Shown: positions 37,135-45,878, counted from the stretch's first letter. The stretch is DNA of 64,000 nucleotides from Ectothiorhodospira lacustris (GCF_022227845.1 NZ_JAJNQN010000006.1:98491-162490), one strand, 5' to 3'. Notes: generated by a model not told the origin, from the sequence alone. Translations and numbers: made by a program.

Positions 37135-37604
37135 GGCTGTGCGGGGCTTTCGGTATCCCAGTGGTGTACCAATGCCAGCAGATCTTCCGGTCCCTGGGCG
37201 CTGCGCAGCCTTGCCAGAGTCTCCGGATCAGAGAACATGCGGGCCAGCAACGCGAGGATCTGCAGGTGTTCGTCGGTACATTCGGTCGGGACCACCAGGG
37301 CGAACAGGATGTCCACGGGTTCGCTGTCCGGGGCATCATAGTCTACCCCCTTTCCCAGTTTGAGCAGGGCGGCACAGGCTTCGTCAGCGCCGGCCAGACG
37401 GCCGTGGGGAATGGCGACGCCATGCCCCAGGCCGGTGCTGCCCAGGCGTTCCCGGGCCAGCAGACTGTCGAAGATCTCTCCCTGGGTCAGCCTGGGCAGG
37501 TGGCTCGAAAGCATTTCACCCAGCATCTCCAGAGCGCGTTTCTTGCTGCTGACGTCCGGCAGACAGCAGACGCGCTCCGGGGCGAGAAGATCACCGATGT
37601 TCAT
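37131..37604 (-). CDS. ptsN: PTS IIA-Ntr regulatory protein
   Basis: This 157-residue EIIA-fructose-fold protein has its phosphorylated His in G-V-A-I-P-H-G-R-L near residue 66. I-L-F-A-L-V-V-P near 98 follows. It belongs to the nitrogen PTS, which links nitrogen and carbon supply to potassium transport and sigma-54 genes. The start is ATG 37604 (M-N-I-G-D-L-L), and a longer frame to 37751 would overlap hpf. It sits 8 bp downstream of hpf and overlaps hprK by 4 bp. Confidence 0.95.
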   Translation of the reverse strand: MNIGDLLAPERVCCLPDVSSKKRALEMLGEMLSSHLPRLTQGEIFDSLLARERLGSTGLGHGVAIPHGRLAGADEACAALLKLGKGVDYDAPDSEPVDILFALVVPTECTDEHLQILALLARMFSDPETLARLRSAQGPEDLLALVHHWDTESPAQP

Positions 37605-37611
37605 GGATGTC

Positions 37612-37935
37612 TCACCCGACGTGGTTGCGGTGGGAGCCTTCGGCGCGGTGGTGGTCCTTGAGCTTTTCCTTGTGCTTGACCACCTGGCGGTCCAGCTTGT
37701 CGACCAGGGCATCGATGGCGGCATACATGTCGGCTTGGGTGGCATCGGCAAAGATGGTGTTGCCGCTGACCAGCATGTTGGCTTCCGCCTTCTGCTGCAG
37801 TTTCTCCACGGTCAGGACCACATGCACGTCAATGACGTTGTCGAAGTGGCGCTCCAGGCGCTGGAACTTGTCATTGACATAGTCGCGCAGGGCGTCGGTC
37901 AGGTCCACGTGATGACCGGTGAGGTTGATCTGCAT
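37612..37935 (-). CDS. hpf: Ribosome hibernation promoting factor (short HPF/YhbH type)
   Basis: This 107-residue protein starts M-Q-I-N-L-T-G-H-H-V-D-L-T-D-A-L, the family N-terminus. K-F-Q-R-L-E-R-H-F near 27 and D-M-Y-A-A-I-D-A-L near 77 complete the S30AE fold. It dimerises or inactivates 70S ribosomes in stationary phase. The location directly after rpoN is the conserved one in gammaproteobacteria. Confidence 0.95.
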   Translation of the reverse strand: MQINLTGHHVDLTDALRDYVNDKFQRLERHFDNVIDVHVVLTVEKLQQKAEANMLVSGNTIFADATQADMYAAIDALVDKLDRQVVKHKEKLKDHHRAEGSHRNHVG

Positions 37936-37979
37936 GAGGTAACTCCTTGGTTAGGATGTGAATGTGAGGCCTTGGGAAC

Positions 37980-39503
37980 TCAGACGAGGCGCTTGCGTTC
38001 GTTGGATGGCGGGATTGCCATGGCCTCGCGATACTTGGCAACGGTGCGCCTCGCTACCTGGATGCCCCGATCCACCAGGATCTGGGCAATCTTGCTGTCA
38101 CTCAGGGGCTTGCCCTGGGGCTCTTCGGCAATCAATTTGCGGATCATGGCACGGATGGCCGTGGCGGAGCACTCCCCCCCATCGGCCGTCCCCACATGAC
38201 TGGAGAAGAAATACTTGAATTCGTAAATCCCTTTCGGGGTGTGCATGTACTTCTGGGTGGTGACACGGGAGATGGTGGATTCATGCATCTCCAACTGCTC
38301 GGCGATGTCCCGCAGCACCAGGGGTTTCATGGCCTCGTCGCCGTGTTCCAGAAAGGCGCGCTGATGCTCCACAATGGCGGTGCCTACCCGCAGCAAGGTT
38401 TCGTTGCGGCTTTGCAGGCTCTTGATGAACCAGCGGGCCTCTTGCAGGCTATTGCGCAGGTAGACGTTATCCTGACTGGAATCGGCCCGCCGTACAAAGC
38501 TGGCATAAAGCGGGTTCACTCGCAACCGGGGGGCGACTTCCGGGTTCAGTTCCACCTGCCAGTATCCCTCGCGCTTGCGCACGAAGACGTCGGGAATGAT
38601 GTATTCCGGTGAGCTGGAGCTGATCAGGGTGCCCGGGCGGGGATTCAGGCTCTGTATCAGGGCCATCACCGCCTGCAGTTCTCCGTCGGCCAGTCCCAGT
38701 CGGCGCTGTACGCCTTTGAAATCACGGGTACCCAGGGCTTCGAGATGATCGCGCACCAGGGTCCTGGCCTCGGCCAGCCAGGCGGTATCCGGCGAGAACT
38801 GCTCCAGCTGCAGCAGCAGGCATTCTGAGAGATCGCGCGCGCCCACGCCCACGGGGTCCAAGTGCTGGACCATGCGCAGTACGGCTTCCACCTCATCCAG
38901 CTCCAGTTCCAGTTCCTGGTCCTGAGCCAGTCCGGCATGGATCTGTTCGATGGGTTCCCCCAGGTAACCGTCATCGTTGATGGCGTCGATGAGGGTCATG
39001 GCAATGACCTGATCCCGCTCGCTCAGGGGGGACAGGTTGATCTGCCAGAGCAGGTGATCACGCAGGTCCTCACCGGGGGCACTCTGGTTCTCGAACAGGT
39101 CGCGACCGTCGCCGTCCCCCCCCTGGCCGCCGCCGGTTGCCGGCATGTCGTAGAGGTCTTCCCAGTTGCTGTCCACCGGCAGCTCTTCGGGAATGTTCTC
39201 CGAGGCATCGCCTGTGCCGCCCGGTTCCGCGGGCTCTTCGAATTCCCGGCCCCCCGCATCCTTGTCGGTGCTGTCCGGCCTGCTGTCCATCTCTTCCCGC
39301 TGGGCCGCCGCCTCGTCCACACCGGTATCCAGGTCGGCGTCGGCGCCTTCCAGGGCTTCCAGCATCGGGTTGGTCTCCAGCGTCTCCTGGATCTGGGCCT
39401 GTAGCTCCAATGTGGACAGCTGCAGCAGCCGGATGGCCTGCTGCAGCTGTGGTGTCATGGTAAGGCTCTGGCCGAGACGGAGCTGGACAGAAGGTTTCAG
39501 CAT
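37980..39503 (-). CDS. rpoN: RNA polymerase sigma-54 factor
   Basis: This 507-residue protein has the Gln-rich region I ([17 protein letters not shown]) at residues 8-24 for activator contact, an acidic region II (about 60-140), the core-binding domain, the helix-turn-helix around 380-410 and the RpoN box [10 protein letters not shown] near 485. It directs transcription of -24/-12 promoters with enhancer-binding activators. It heads the PTS block. A strong sigma-70-type promoter lies upstream at 39600-39628. Confidence 0.97.
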   Translation of the reverse strand: MLKPSVQLRLGQSLTMTPQLQQAIRLLQLSTLELQAQIQETLETNPMLEALEGADADLDTGVDEAAAQREEMDSRPDSTDKDAGGREFEEPAEPGGTGDASENIPEELPVDSNWEDLYDMPATGGGQGGDGDGRDLFENQSAPGEDLRDHLLWQINLSPLSERDQVIAMTLIDAINDDGYLGEPIEQIHAGLAQDQELELELDEVEAVLRMVQHLDPVGVGARDLSECLLLQLEQFSPDTAWLAEARTLVRDHLEALGTRDFKGVQRRLGLADGELQAVMALIQSLNPRPGTLISSSSPEYIIPDVFVRKREGYWQVELNPEVAPRLRVNPLYASFVRRADSSQDNVYLRNSLQEARWFIKSLQSRNETLLRVGTAIVEHQRAFLEHGDEAMKPLVLRDIAEQLEMHESTISRVTTQKYMHTPKGIYEFKYFFSSHVGTADGGECSATAIRAMIRKLIAEEPQGKPLSDSKIAQILVDRGIQVARRTVAKYREAMAIPPSNERKRLV

Positions 39504-39599
39504 AGGATGTGGCGTACCACCGGAGTCGTCAGGCAGGCGTTGAGTGGTCCCGGCAGTGTCGACGGCTCTTTTCCGTCATGCGCGGGGTCTGTCATCCGG

Positions 39600-39628
39600 A
39601 TTATACGGCTTGGCACGAAAAATGTGAC
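39600..39628 (-). promoter_or_regulatory. Sigma-70-type promoter upstream of rpoN
   Basis: On the minus strand a perfect TATAAT (39605-39600) is preceded, after exactly 17 bp, by GTCACA (39628-39623), which matches the -35 consensus at four of six positions. Transcription would start near 39592, about 90 bases before the rpoN start. It would let the rpoN-hpf-ptsN block be transcribed independently of lptB. Confidence 0.65.
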
Positions 39629-39669
39629 CCAGTGTGGGGAAACCATGAGATGGCTCAAAAACTGTACTT

Positions 39670-40395
39670 TCATAGTCGGAAATGGTCGCCCAGATAGACC
39701 CGTCTGACCTGGGGGTCGGCCAGCACCACTTCCGGCGGCCCTTCGCTGATCAGATGCCCGTCGCTCAGGATATAGGCGCGGTTGCAGATGCCCAGGGTCT
39801 CGCGAACGTTGTGATCGGTGATCAGCACCCCGATCTTGCGCGATACCAGATGGGTGATGATGCGCTGGATCTCGATCACGGAAATGGGGTCCACTCCGGC
39901 AAAGGGCTCATCCAGCAGGATGAAGGCCGGCTCCGTGGCCAGGGCGCGGGCAATCTCCACCCGGCGCCGCTCGCCACCCGAGAGACTGATGCCCAGGCTC
40001 TCGCGGATGTGCATGATCTGAAACTCTTCCAGCAGGGATTCCATGTGTTCATGGCGCTGGGCGCGGTTGAGGTCGCGGCGTGTTTCCAGTACGGCAAGGA
40101 GATTGTCTTCCACCGACAGCTTGCGAAACACCGAGGCCTCCTGGGGCAGATAGCCGATCCCCAGTTGCGCCCGGGCATGCATGGGTAGGGGGGTGATGTC
40201 CTTGTCGTCCAACTCGATGCGGCCGCCGTCGCAGGGGATGAGGCCGACGATCATGTAAAAGCAGGTGGTCTTGCCGGCCCCGTTGGGACCCAGCAGGCCG
40301 ACGACTTCGCCGCTGTTCACCTGCAGAGAAACGCCGTCCACCGGTTTGCGGGCACGGTACTGTTTGACCAGGTCGCGGGTCTGCAGGCGGCTCAT
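39670..40395 (-). CDS. lptB: LPS export ABC transporter ATP-binding protein
   Basis: This 241-residue ATPase has Walker [11 protein letters not shown] near 36, the LptB-specific Y-L-P-Q-E-A-S-V-F near 86, signature L-S-G-G-E-R-R-R-V near 136 and Walker [13 protein letters not shown] near 155. It powers extraction of LPS from the inner membrane with LptF, LptG and LptC. The start overlaps the lptA stop by 4 bp. The order kdsD-kdsC-lptC-lptA-lptB-rpoN is classical. Confidence 0.97.
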   Translation of the reverse strand: MSRLQTRDLVKQYRARKPVDGVSLQVNSGEVVGLLGPNGAGKTTCFYMIVGLIPCDGGRIELDDKDITPLPMHARAQLGIGYLPQEASVFRKLSVEDNLLAVLETRRDLNRAQRHEHMESLLEEFQIMHIRESLGISLSGGERRRVEIARALATEPAFILLDEPFAGVDPISVIEIQRIITHLVSRKIGVLITDHNVRETLGICNRAYILSDGHLISEGPPEVVLADPQVRRVYLGDHFRL

Positions 40396-40886
40396 CGTGC
40401 GCCCTCGGCCGGGGCGGGAGCCTGATCCCTGGGAGTGAAGATCGCTTCGACGCGCCCGGTATCCCCGGTACGGGCTTCCAGGGTGGCCGTGCGCAGGTCA
40501 TAGATGATGCGGCTGCCCCGGAACTCGTCCGCGCCCTGCCGGACGCGGGCACTGCCGCTCAGTTCCATGCGTTGCTCGGTGGGAAAGAACTCCATGCGTG
40601 CGGCCTCGGCACGGACTTCCCGCCCCTGCGGGTCCTGGGTGCGCAGAGTTGCCGGTCGGCCTTCCGAGGTCATGCGCTCCAGGACCCGGCCCGGCGTATG
40701 GACCGTGACTGTATCACCGGTGATTTCCGTGGCGCCCTGGGTAATGCGTACACCGCCGCGGTAGGTGCTGATGCCTCGGTTGTCGTCCAGGGTGGCCGAG
40801 TCCGCCTCGATCCGGATGGGCAATGTCCGGTCCACCTGTGCCTGGAGCGGTCCGGCCAGCAGCAGGATGGCCAGTGCCGGGATCAT
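40392..40886 (-). CDS. lptA: LPS transport periplasmic protein LptA
   Basis: This 164-residue protein is taken to start [12 protein letters not shown] with a signal peptide ending near A-Q-A. The OstA/LptA beta-jellyroll follows: I-E-A-D-S-A-T-L-D near 30, [10 protein letters not shown] near 45, and F-R-G-S-R-I-I-Y-D near 120. It bridges LptC and the outer-membrane LptD. The frame stays open to 41120, but that extension is encoded by the family A repeat and is not homologous. The ribosome site is weak (GGGCGG 4 nt upstream). Confidence 0.9.
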   Translation of the reverse strand: MIPALAILLLAGPLQAQVDRTLPIRIEADSATLDDNRGISTYRGGVRITQGATEITGDTVTVHTPGRVLERMTSEGRPATLRTQDPQGREVRAEAARMEFFPTEQRMELSGSARVRQGADEFRGSRIIYDLRTATLEARTGDTGRVEAIFTPRDQAPAPAEGAR

Positions 40887-40914
40887 GAGCCGCCCAGGGA
40901 GGCATTGAAAAACT

Positions 40915-41050
40915 CCCTCGCCGTCGCTCCCGCGAGGGCGGGAGCCCATGCTTTTCACTCCGTGACTGGATGCCCGCTTGCGCGGGAATGACGACCTGAG
41001 GAAGGCCGGCCGCATTCTGCTGGACCTTGATTCCCGCGGGTGCGGAAATG
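40915..41050. repeat. Family A palindromic repeat between lptC and lptA
   Basis: The stretch has gtcgctcccgcgagggcgggagcc, an inverted partner ctggatgcccgcttgcgcgggaatgacg, and a decayed third half-unit ttgattcccgcgggtgcgg. It occupies most of the 181-bp gap between lptC and lptA, in an operon where flanking pairs otherwise overlap by 4 bp. Confidence 0.82.
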
Positions 41051-41067
41051 GCTGACTTGGAGCAACC

Positions 41068-41631
41068 CTAGTGGGGAACATAGACACCCCGTGCGTCACG
41101 TTTGAGTTCCAGAATTTCATGCCGAAGGTCCAGGAACAGACCTAGACCCTCGGCCTCCTGATAGGTGGTCCGCAGGTGTGCCGGGGCGTCGGTGACGGCC
41201 TGACGGGGGCCCGGCCAGAGGGTGGTGTCCCTGGTGGTGATGGTGATCGGACCTCGCTCGCCCTCGGCGGCGCGGTGGATGTGTACCTCGCCCAGCAATT
41301 TGACTTCATCGCCGGCGGGGGAGATCCAGCCCTGCTCTGAGCGCAGGGTCCAGGTGGCGCCGGGGCTGTACCGCAGGATCAGTACCGGGGTTTCCAGCCA
41401 GCGGGACCCGTCCGCCTGACGCTGTTCCATACGCTGACCGCGAAGCTGGTAACGGGGTTCACCAAGGGGGTCCATATGGATGGCCGCGTATTGTTCCAGA
41501 AAGAAATCGGTCCCTTCGGTGGCCGCCTCTTCCAGCACCCGTCGGCGTTCATCGGCGTCCCGTGCCAGCCAGAAGCCGATGGCCGCAGCCAGGCTCAGCA
41601 GCGCGATCAAGAACAGGGAGGGCAGCTTCAT
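41068..41631 (-). CDS. lptC: LPS export inner-membrane protein LptC
   Basis: This 187-residue bitopic protein has one N-terminal transmembrane helix (about 5-23) and a periplasmic jellyroll. Y-Q-L-R-G-Q-R-M near 62 and L-L-G-E-V-H-I-H-R near 111 are typical repeats. It accepts LPS from the LptB2FG complex and passes it to LptA. Its start overlaps the kdsC stop by 4 bp. It ends 181 bp before lptA because of an intervening repeat. Confidence 0.93.
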   Translation of the reverse strand: MKLPSLFLIALLSLAAAIGFWLARDADERRRVLEEAATEGTDFFLEQYAAIHMDPLGEPRYQLRGQRMEQRQADGSRWLETPVLILRYSPGATWTLRSEQGWISPAGDEVKLLGEVHIHRAAEGERGPITITTRDTTLWPGPRQAVTDAPAHLRTTYQEAEGLGLFLDLRHEILELKRDARGVYVPH

Positions 41632-42155
41632 CCCAGGTAGGTGGTCAGGGCGGCCTGCAGGGTGCCCTGGGCCTCCATGATGAATTCACAGGCCTCCCGG
41701 GCGGCGCCTCGCCCCCCCGGTTGCCGGGTCACATAGTGGGCGTGCTCCCTGACCAGGGCATGGGCATCGGCCACCGCAATGGCCAGGGCCACCCGGCGCA
41801 TCACCGGCAGGTCCACCACATCATCGCCCACATAGGCGGTTTCCTCGGCGCTGACGCCGGCATCTGTCAGCAGGCCGTCCAGGGCCTCCAGCTTATCGCG
41901 CCGGCCCTGGACCACGAGCCGGATTCCCAGATCCTGCATCCGGTGCTCCACGACCCCTGAACGCCGGCCCGTGAGGATGCCCACCTGAACGCCGCTGTCC
42001 GCCAGCATGCGCATGCCCTGCCCATCCTTGCTGTTGAAGGCCTTGTACTGGCGCCCGTCATCGTCCAGGAACAGACTGCCGTCGGTGAGCACGCCATCCA
42101 CGTCGAAGATGACGAAGCGCACCCGTCGTGCGCGTTCAGTGAGAGTATCGGTCAT
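41628..42155 (-). CDS. kdsC: 3-deoxy-D-manno-octulosonate 8-phosphate phosphatase
   Basis: This 175-residue HAD phosphatase has the nucleophile motif V-I-F-D-V-D-G-V-L-T-D-G-S near residue 15, G-I-L-T-G-R-R-S near 59 and V-G-D-D-V-V-D-L near 104. It removes phosphate from KDO-8-P in the cytoplasm. At 29 bp from kdsD and overlapping lptC, it is part of a single KDO/Lpt operon. Confidence 0.96.
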   Translation of the reverse strand: MTDTLTERARRVRFVIFDVDGVLTDGSLFLDDDGRQYKAFNSKDGQGMRMLADSGVQVGILTGRRSGVVEHRMQDLGIRLVVQGRRDKLEALDGLLTDAGVSAEETAYVGDDVVDLPVMRRVALAIAVADAHALVREHAHYVTRQPGGRGAAREACEFIMEAQGTLQAALTTYLG

Positions 42156-42184
42156 GGGCTAAGATACCATGGGTCGGGTGGGGG

Positions 42185-43162
42185 TCAGACCACGCCGGCG
42201 CGCAGCAGGTCATGCATGTTGAGCGCTCCCACCAGTCGCTGGGCCTCGTCCAGCACCGGCAGGGCGCTGATCTTGTGGTCTTCCATGATCTTCAGGACTT
42301 CGGCTGCCAGCATGGTGGGAGAGGCGGTCTTGAATTGGCGGGTCATCACTTCGCCGATGGAGGTGGCATGCACATCCACGCCCCGGTCGAGGGTGCGGCG
42401 CAGGTCGCCGTCGGTGAAGACGCCGATCAGCCGTCGCTGTTCGTCCACCACGGCGGTCATGCCCAGCCCCTGGCGGCTGATCTCCAGCAGGGCATCACCC
42501 AGGGGCGCATCGGCCCGCACCATGGGGATACGGTCGCCGGTATGCATGATGTCCGCCACATGCAGAAGCAGCCGGCGCCCCAGGCGTCCGCCCGGGTGCG
42601 AGCGGGCGAAATCGTCGGCGGTGAAGCCCCTGGCTTCCAGCAAGGCCACGGCCAGCGCGTCGCCCATGGCCAGGGCGGCGGTGGTGCTGGCCGTGGGGGC
42701 CAGACCCAGGGGGCAGGCTTCCTTGGATACGCTCACGTCCAGGTTGACGGTGGCTTCCCGCGCCAGGGTGGAGCGGGGGTTGCCGGTGAGGGCAATCATG
42801 GGTACGCCCAGGCGGCGGATCAGTGGCAGGATGGTGAGCAGTTCGTTGGTCTCGCCGGAGTTGGACAGGGCAATGACCGTGTCGCCCGACGTGATCATGC
42901 CCAGGTCCCCGTGGCTGGCTTCGCCCGGGTGGACAAAAAACGCGGGTGTCCCGGTGCTGGCCAGGGTGGCGGCGATCTTGTTGCCGATATGCCCGGACTT
43001 GCCCATGCCCGTGACCACCACGCGGCCGGTGCAGGCCAGCAGGTGTTCGCAGGCACGGATGAAGCGGGCGTCAATGCGGGCCATCAGGCCGCGGATGCCC
43101 TCGGCCTCGGTGTCCAGTACCGCCAGGGCGAGTTCGCGGGTCTTTTCCGGATTGAGTTTCAT
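42185..43162 (-). CDS. kdsD: Arabinose-5-phosphate isomerase (KDO pathway)
   Basis: This 325-residue protein has a SIS domain (about 35-180) with V-T-G-M-G-K-S-G-H-I-G-N-K near 50 and H-P-G-E-A-S-H-G-D near 77, followed by two CBS domains (about 205-325). It converts ribulose-5-phosphate to arabinose-5-phosphate, the first committed step to KDO. It is first in the operon, after a repeat-rich 190-bp gap. Confidence 0.96.
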   Translation of the reverse strand: MKLNPEKTRELALAVLDTEAEGIRGLMARIDARFIRACEHLLACTGRVVVTGMGKSGHIGNKIAATLASTGTPAFFVHPGEASHGDLGMITSGDTVIALSNSGETNELLTILPLIRRLGVPMIALTGNPRSTLAREATVNLDVSVSKEACPLGLAPTASTTAALAMGDALAVALLEARGFTADDFARSHPGGRLGRRLLLHVADIMHTGDRIPMVRADAPLGDALLEISRQGLGMTAVVDEQRRLIGVFTDGDLRRTLDRGVDVHATSIGEVMTRQFKTASPTMLAAEVLKIMEDHKISALPVLDEAQRLVGALNMHDLLRAGVV

Positions 43163-43227
43163 GATGCTGTAATGCTACCAATGCTTCAGGTGGGTTGAAC
43201 AAGATTATTTTTGGCTTCCCGGCTGCT

Positions 43228-43322
43228 TCACCCCTCACCCCAACCCCTCTCCCGCAAGGGGGGGAGGGGCTTGGTCCTGTCTCCCTTCTCCCCTTGTGGG
43301 AGAAGGGCCGGGGATGAGGGGG
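43228..43322. repeat. Palindromic intergenic repeat (family B), near-complete copy
   Basis: The stretch reads cccctcaccccaacccctctcccgcaag on the left and gggagaagggccggggatgaggggga on the right, with a central hairpin. It matches 1812-1900 closely. It lies between kdsD and the antiporter gene, both of which are transcribed towards lower coordinates. Confidence 0.85.
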
Positions 43323-43352
43323 ATGCCCGCTACCGTCACTCTGCCGGAATCT

Positions 43353-44345
43353 TCACGCCGCTCCCCCGGCCGGACTCAGGCTCAGATACACCCAGGTCAT
43401 GTAGCCGATGAAGAGTGCCAGTAGCAGTCCGCCCTCCATCCGGTTGATGCGCCTTGGACGCCCCCTGAAACTGAAGGCCATGACGATGATCAGCAGGGTC
43501 AGTCCCAGCATGACCGGGAAATCCCGCCACAGGGCATCCGCCGGTACGCCGGCGGGACGGATCAGGCCGGGAATGGCCAGCACACCCAGCAGGTTGAACA
43601 GGTTCGAGCCCAGGATGTTGCCCAGTACCAGGTCCGGCTCATTGCGTCGGGCACTCACCAAGGCCGCCGCCAGTTCCGGCAGGCTGGTGCCGATGGCGAC
43701 GATGGTCAGTCCGATCACCAGGTCGCTCACCCCCAGGGCGGTGGCGATGTTCACCGCCCCCCAGACCAGGGCCCGGGCGCTGATCAGCAGCAGCACCAGG
43801 CCGAGCACCAGCCAGACCACGGCCTTGCCGGTGGGCACCGCCCGGGGGATTTCCGCCTCGAACTCGCCCTGGATGGGATCGGGGCCATTGTTGCGTCCCT
43901 TGAGGCCGTCCCGCACCATCCAGGCCATGACCAGGATCAGGCCGCCCAGCAGGATGAGTCCATCCATCCTGCCCAGGGTGCCGTTGAGCACCAGCAGATA
44001 GGCCAGTACGCTGACCCCCAGGACCAGGGGCATCTCCTTGCGCAGGGTGCCGGAGGTGATGGCCAGGGGGGCGATCAGGGCCGTCATGCCCAGGATCAGG
44101 CCGATGTTGGCGATGTTGGACCCCACTGCATTGCCGATGGCCAGTCCGGGATTGCCCTGCCAGGCGGCGATGCCGGAGACCAGCAGTTCCGGCGCTGAGG
44201 TGCCGAAGCCCACGATGGTCAGACCGATGATCATGGTGGGGATGCCCAGGTTGCGCGCCAGGGCGGCGGCACCGAAGATGAACCGGTCGGCACTCCAGAC
44301 CAGAACGACCAGACCCAGCAAAATGGCGACAATGGAAATGAGCAT
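43353..44345 (-). CDS. yrbG: Calcium/sodium antiporter (CaCA family, YrbG-like)
   Basis: This 330-residue protein has about ten membrane helices and two inverted alpha repeats: G-F-G-T-S-A-P-E-L-L-V-S near residue 42 and A-I-G-T-S-L-P-E-L-A-A-A near 215. N-A-V-G-S-N-I-A-N-I near 70 and N-I-L-G-S-N-L-F-N-L near 245 complete the exchanger core. The start is M-L-I-S-I-V-A-I-L; a longer frame to 44711 overlaps the divergent gene. YrbG next to kdsD is the E. coli order, though mla genes here are on the other strand. Confidence 0.93.
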   Translation of the reverse strand: MLISIVAILLGLVVLVWSADRFIFGAAALARNLGIPTMIIGLTIVGFGTSAPELLVSGIAAWQGNPGLAIGNAVGSNIANIGLILGMTALIAPLAITSGTLRKEMPLVLGVSVLAYLLVLNGTLGRMDGLILLGGLILVMAWMVRDGLKGRNNGPDPIQGEFEAEIPRAVPTGKAVVWLVLGLVLLLISARALVWGAVNIATALGVSDLVIGLTIVAIGTSLPELAAALVSARRNEPDLVLGNILGSNLFNLLGVLAIPGLIRPAGVPADALWRDFPVMLGLTLLIIVMAFSFRGRPRRINRMEGGLLLALFIGYMTWVYLSLSPAGGAA

Positions 44346-44384
44346 AAAGGTTTCGGAGACGGGGCTGTGGGGGCGGGAGGGATC

Positions 44385-44981
44385 ATGATTGACCGGGCGG
44401 GCTCTACCCTGAGCTTCGGGGTTCGTGACTGGGAGCACCCGGCCTGGCTTGAGCGATTCTACCCGGATGATCTGCCGGCGTCCTGGCGTTTGCCCTACTA
44501 CGCCAATGAATTTCCCGTCGTGCTGGTGCCCAGGCAGCGCCGCCTGGCCGCCGGTGAGGCCGGCATGTGCGTCTGGCGGGACGAGGTGTCCCCCGGTTTC
44601 CGATTCTATCTGGAGCTGACATCGGACGATGACAGGTCGGTGCCGACGGCGGCCGAGGCGGCCCTGGGCGATCATCTGGCCGGTTATGTCGTTGTGGACG
44701 GGATGGCCCATCCTCCCGCCGGTACGGGTCGGCCCTGGTTTGCCGCCCGCGCCGGACCCGGCCCGGCACGGCTCTGGACCGGTGCCGATGCGGTGGGTCC
44801 TTGCGGCGGGGTAGGTCTGTTGCGTCTGGAGGCGGGTGCACCGGATCTACGTGTTCTGCGGGGGCAGCTGGAGCACTTCATCCGCTGCAATCATGCCGGA
44901 TCAGGCGTCCTGTTCATGGATGCCGGACCCGGCGCCGTGGATCAGGCCATGACCATTGCCGCGCTCCTGGGCGTGGCTTGA
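44385..44981 (+). CDS. DUF72-like protein of unknown function
   Basis: This 198-residue protein begins at ATG 44385 with GGGAGG 4 nt upstream. A GTG at 44367 is also in frame but would include that site. The N-terminal part, W-E-H-P-A-W-L-E-R-F-Y-P near residue 18 and L-P-Y-Y-A-N-E-F near 38, resembles the opening of DUF72 TIM-barrel proteins (G-W-x-Y-P-x-W, F-Y-P, Y-Y-A-x-x-F). The remainder does not obviously continue that fold and is shorter than the usual 240-260. Its stop and the mlaF frame are contiguous, suggesting linked expression. Function unknown. Confidence 0.65.
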   Translation: MIDRAGSTLSFGVRDWEHPAWLERFYPDDLPASWRLPYYANEFPVVLVPRQRRLAAGEAGMCVWRDEVSPGFRFYLELTSDDDRSVPTAAEAALGDHLAGYVVVDGMAHPPAGTGRPWFAARAGPGPARLWTGADAVGPCGGVGLLRLEAGAPDLRVLRGQLEHFIRCNHAGSGVLFMDAGPGAVDQAMTIAALLGVA

Positions 44982-45056
44982 CACGGCCCGGAAGGGCCGG
45001 GCACATTCAACGCTCCCGACCATCTACCGTTTCCACCCAGACCAAGGACCCGGACC

Positions 45057-45878
45057 ATCGACGCCTCTCCCGACAAGACCCCCTGGATCGAGATCCGTGA
45101 TCTGCATTTTGCCCGTGGTGATCGCAAGATCTTTGACGGCCTGAACATCACCATCCCTCAGGGGCGGGTGACGGCCATCATGGGACCCAGTGGCACCGGC
45201 AAGACCACGTTGCTGCGGCTGATCGGTGGTCAGTTGCGTCCCGATCATGGTCAGGTGCTGGTGGAAGGCCAGGACGTGCACCGCCTGTCGCGGCGGGAAC
45301 TGTATCGTCTGCGCCGGCGCATGGGCATGCTGTTTCAGAGTGGGGCACTGCTCACGGATCTCAATGTCTTTGACAATGTGGCCTTTCCCATCCGCGAGAA
45401 CACCCGCTTGCCGGAACCCCTGGTACGCAACCTGGTGCTCATGAAGCTGGAAGCGGTGGGGCTGAGAGGGGCGGTCTCCCTCATGCCCAGCGAGCTCTCC
45501 GGCGGCATGGCCCGACGGGTGGCCCTGGCCCGGGCCATTGCCCTGGACCCCATGCTGATGATGTACGACGAACCCTTTACCGGGCTTGATCCCATCACCA
45601 TGGGGGTGATCGTATCCCTCATCCGACGCCTCAACGATGCCCTTGAGATGACCAGTATCGTGGTGTCCCACGATGTGGCCGAGGCCGGTTCCATTGCCGA
45701 CTGGGTCTACCTCATTTCCGAGGGACGGGTGATGGACGCCGGCCCACCGCAGCAGCTGCGCCGGGAAGCCTCGGACTGGTCCCGTCAGTTTCTGGAGGGC
45801 TTGCCGGATGGCCCGGTGCCCTTTCATTATCCGGCGCCGGATTACCTGGATGACCTCATGGGGGGCGATACACGGTGA
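45057..45878 (+). CDS. mlaF: Phospholipid transport ATP-binding protein MlaF, apparent ATC start
   Basis: This protein has about 273 residues. The ABC ATPase has [11 protein letters not shown] as Walker A, L-F-Q-S-G-A-L-L as Q-loop, L-S-G-G-M-A-R-R as signature, and [11 protein letters not shown] as Walker B. Conserved N-terminal sequence W-I-E-I-R-D-L-H-F lies upstream of the first GTG (45168), yet no ATG, GTG or TTG occurs between it and the stop at 44979. The codon ATC at 45057 sits 8 nt after AAGGA (45044-45048), and is the best start candidate. It works with MlaE in retrograde phospholipid transport. Confidence 0.88.
   Translation: MDASPDKTPWIEIRDLHFARGDRKIFDGLNITIPQGRVTAIMGPSGTGKTTLLRLIGGQLRPDHGQVLVEGQDVHRLSRRELYRLRRRMGMLFQSGALLTDLNVFDNVAFPIRENTRLPEPLVRNLVLMKLEAVGLRGAVSLMPSELSGGMARRVALARAIALDPMLMMYDEPFTGLDPITMGVIVSLIRRLNDALEMTSIVVSHDVAEAGSIADWVYLISEGRVMDAGPPQQLRREASDWSRQFLEGLPDGPVPFHYPAPDYLDDLMGGDTR

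Noticed and set aside
39611..39626. TGGCAC resembling the -24 element of a sigma-54 promoter near rpoN
   Set aside because: No GC/TTGCA element follows at -12 spacing, while a consensus sigma-70 promoter covers the same DNA on the other strand.
40887..41120. N-terminal extension of lptA
   Set aside because: The extra 78 residues are encoded by the repeat element and precede a good signal peptide start at 40886.
42212..43198. 328-codon plus-strand frame opposite kdsD
   Set aside because: It is a Gly/His/Gln-rich antisense frame of a clear SIS-CBS isomerase.
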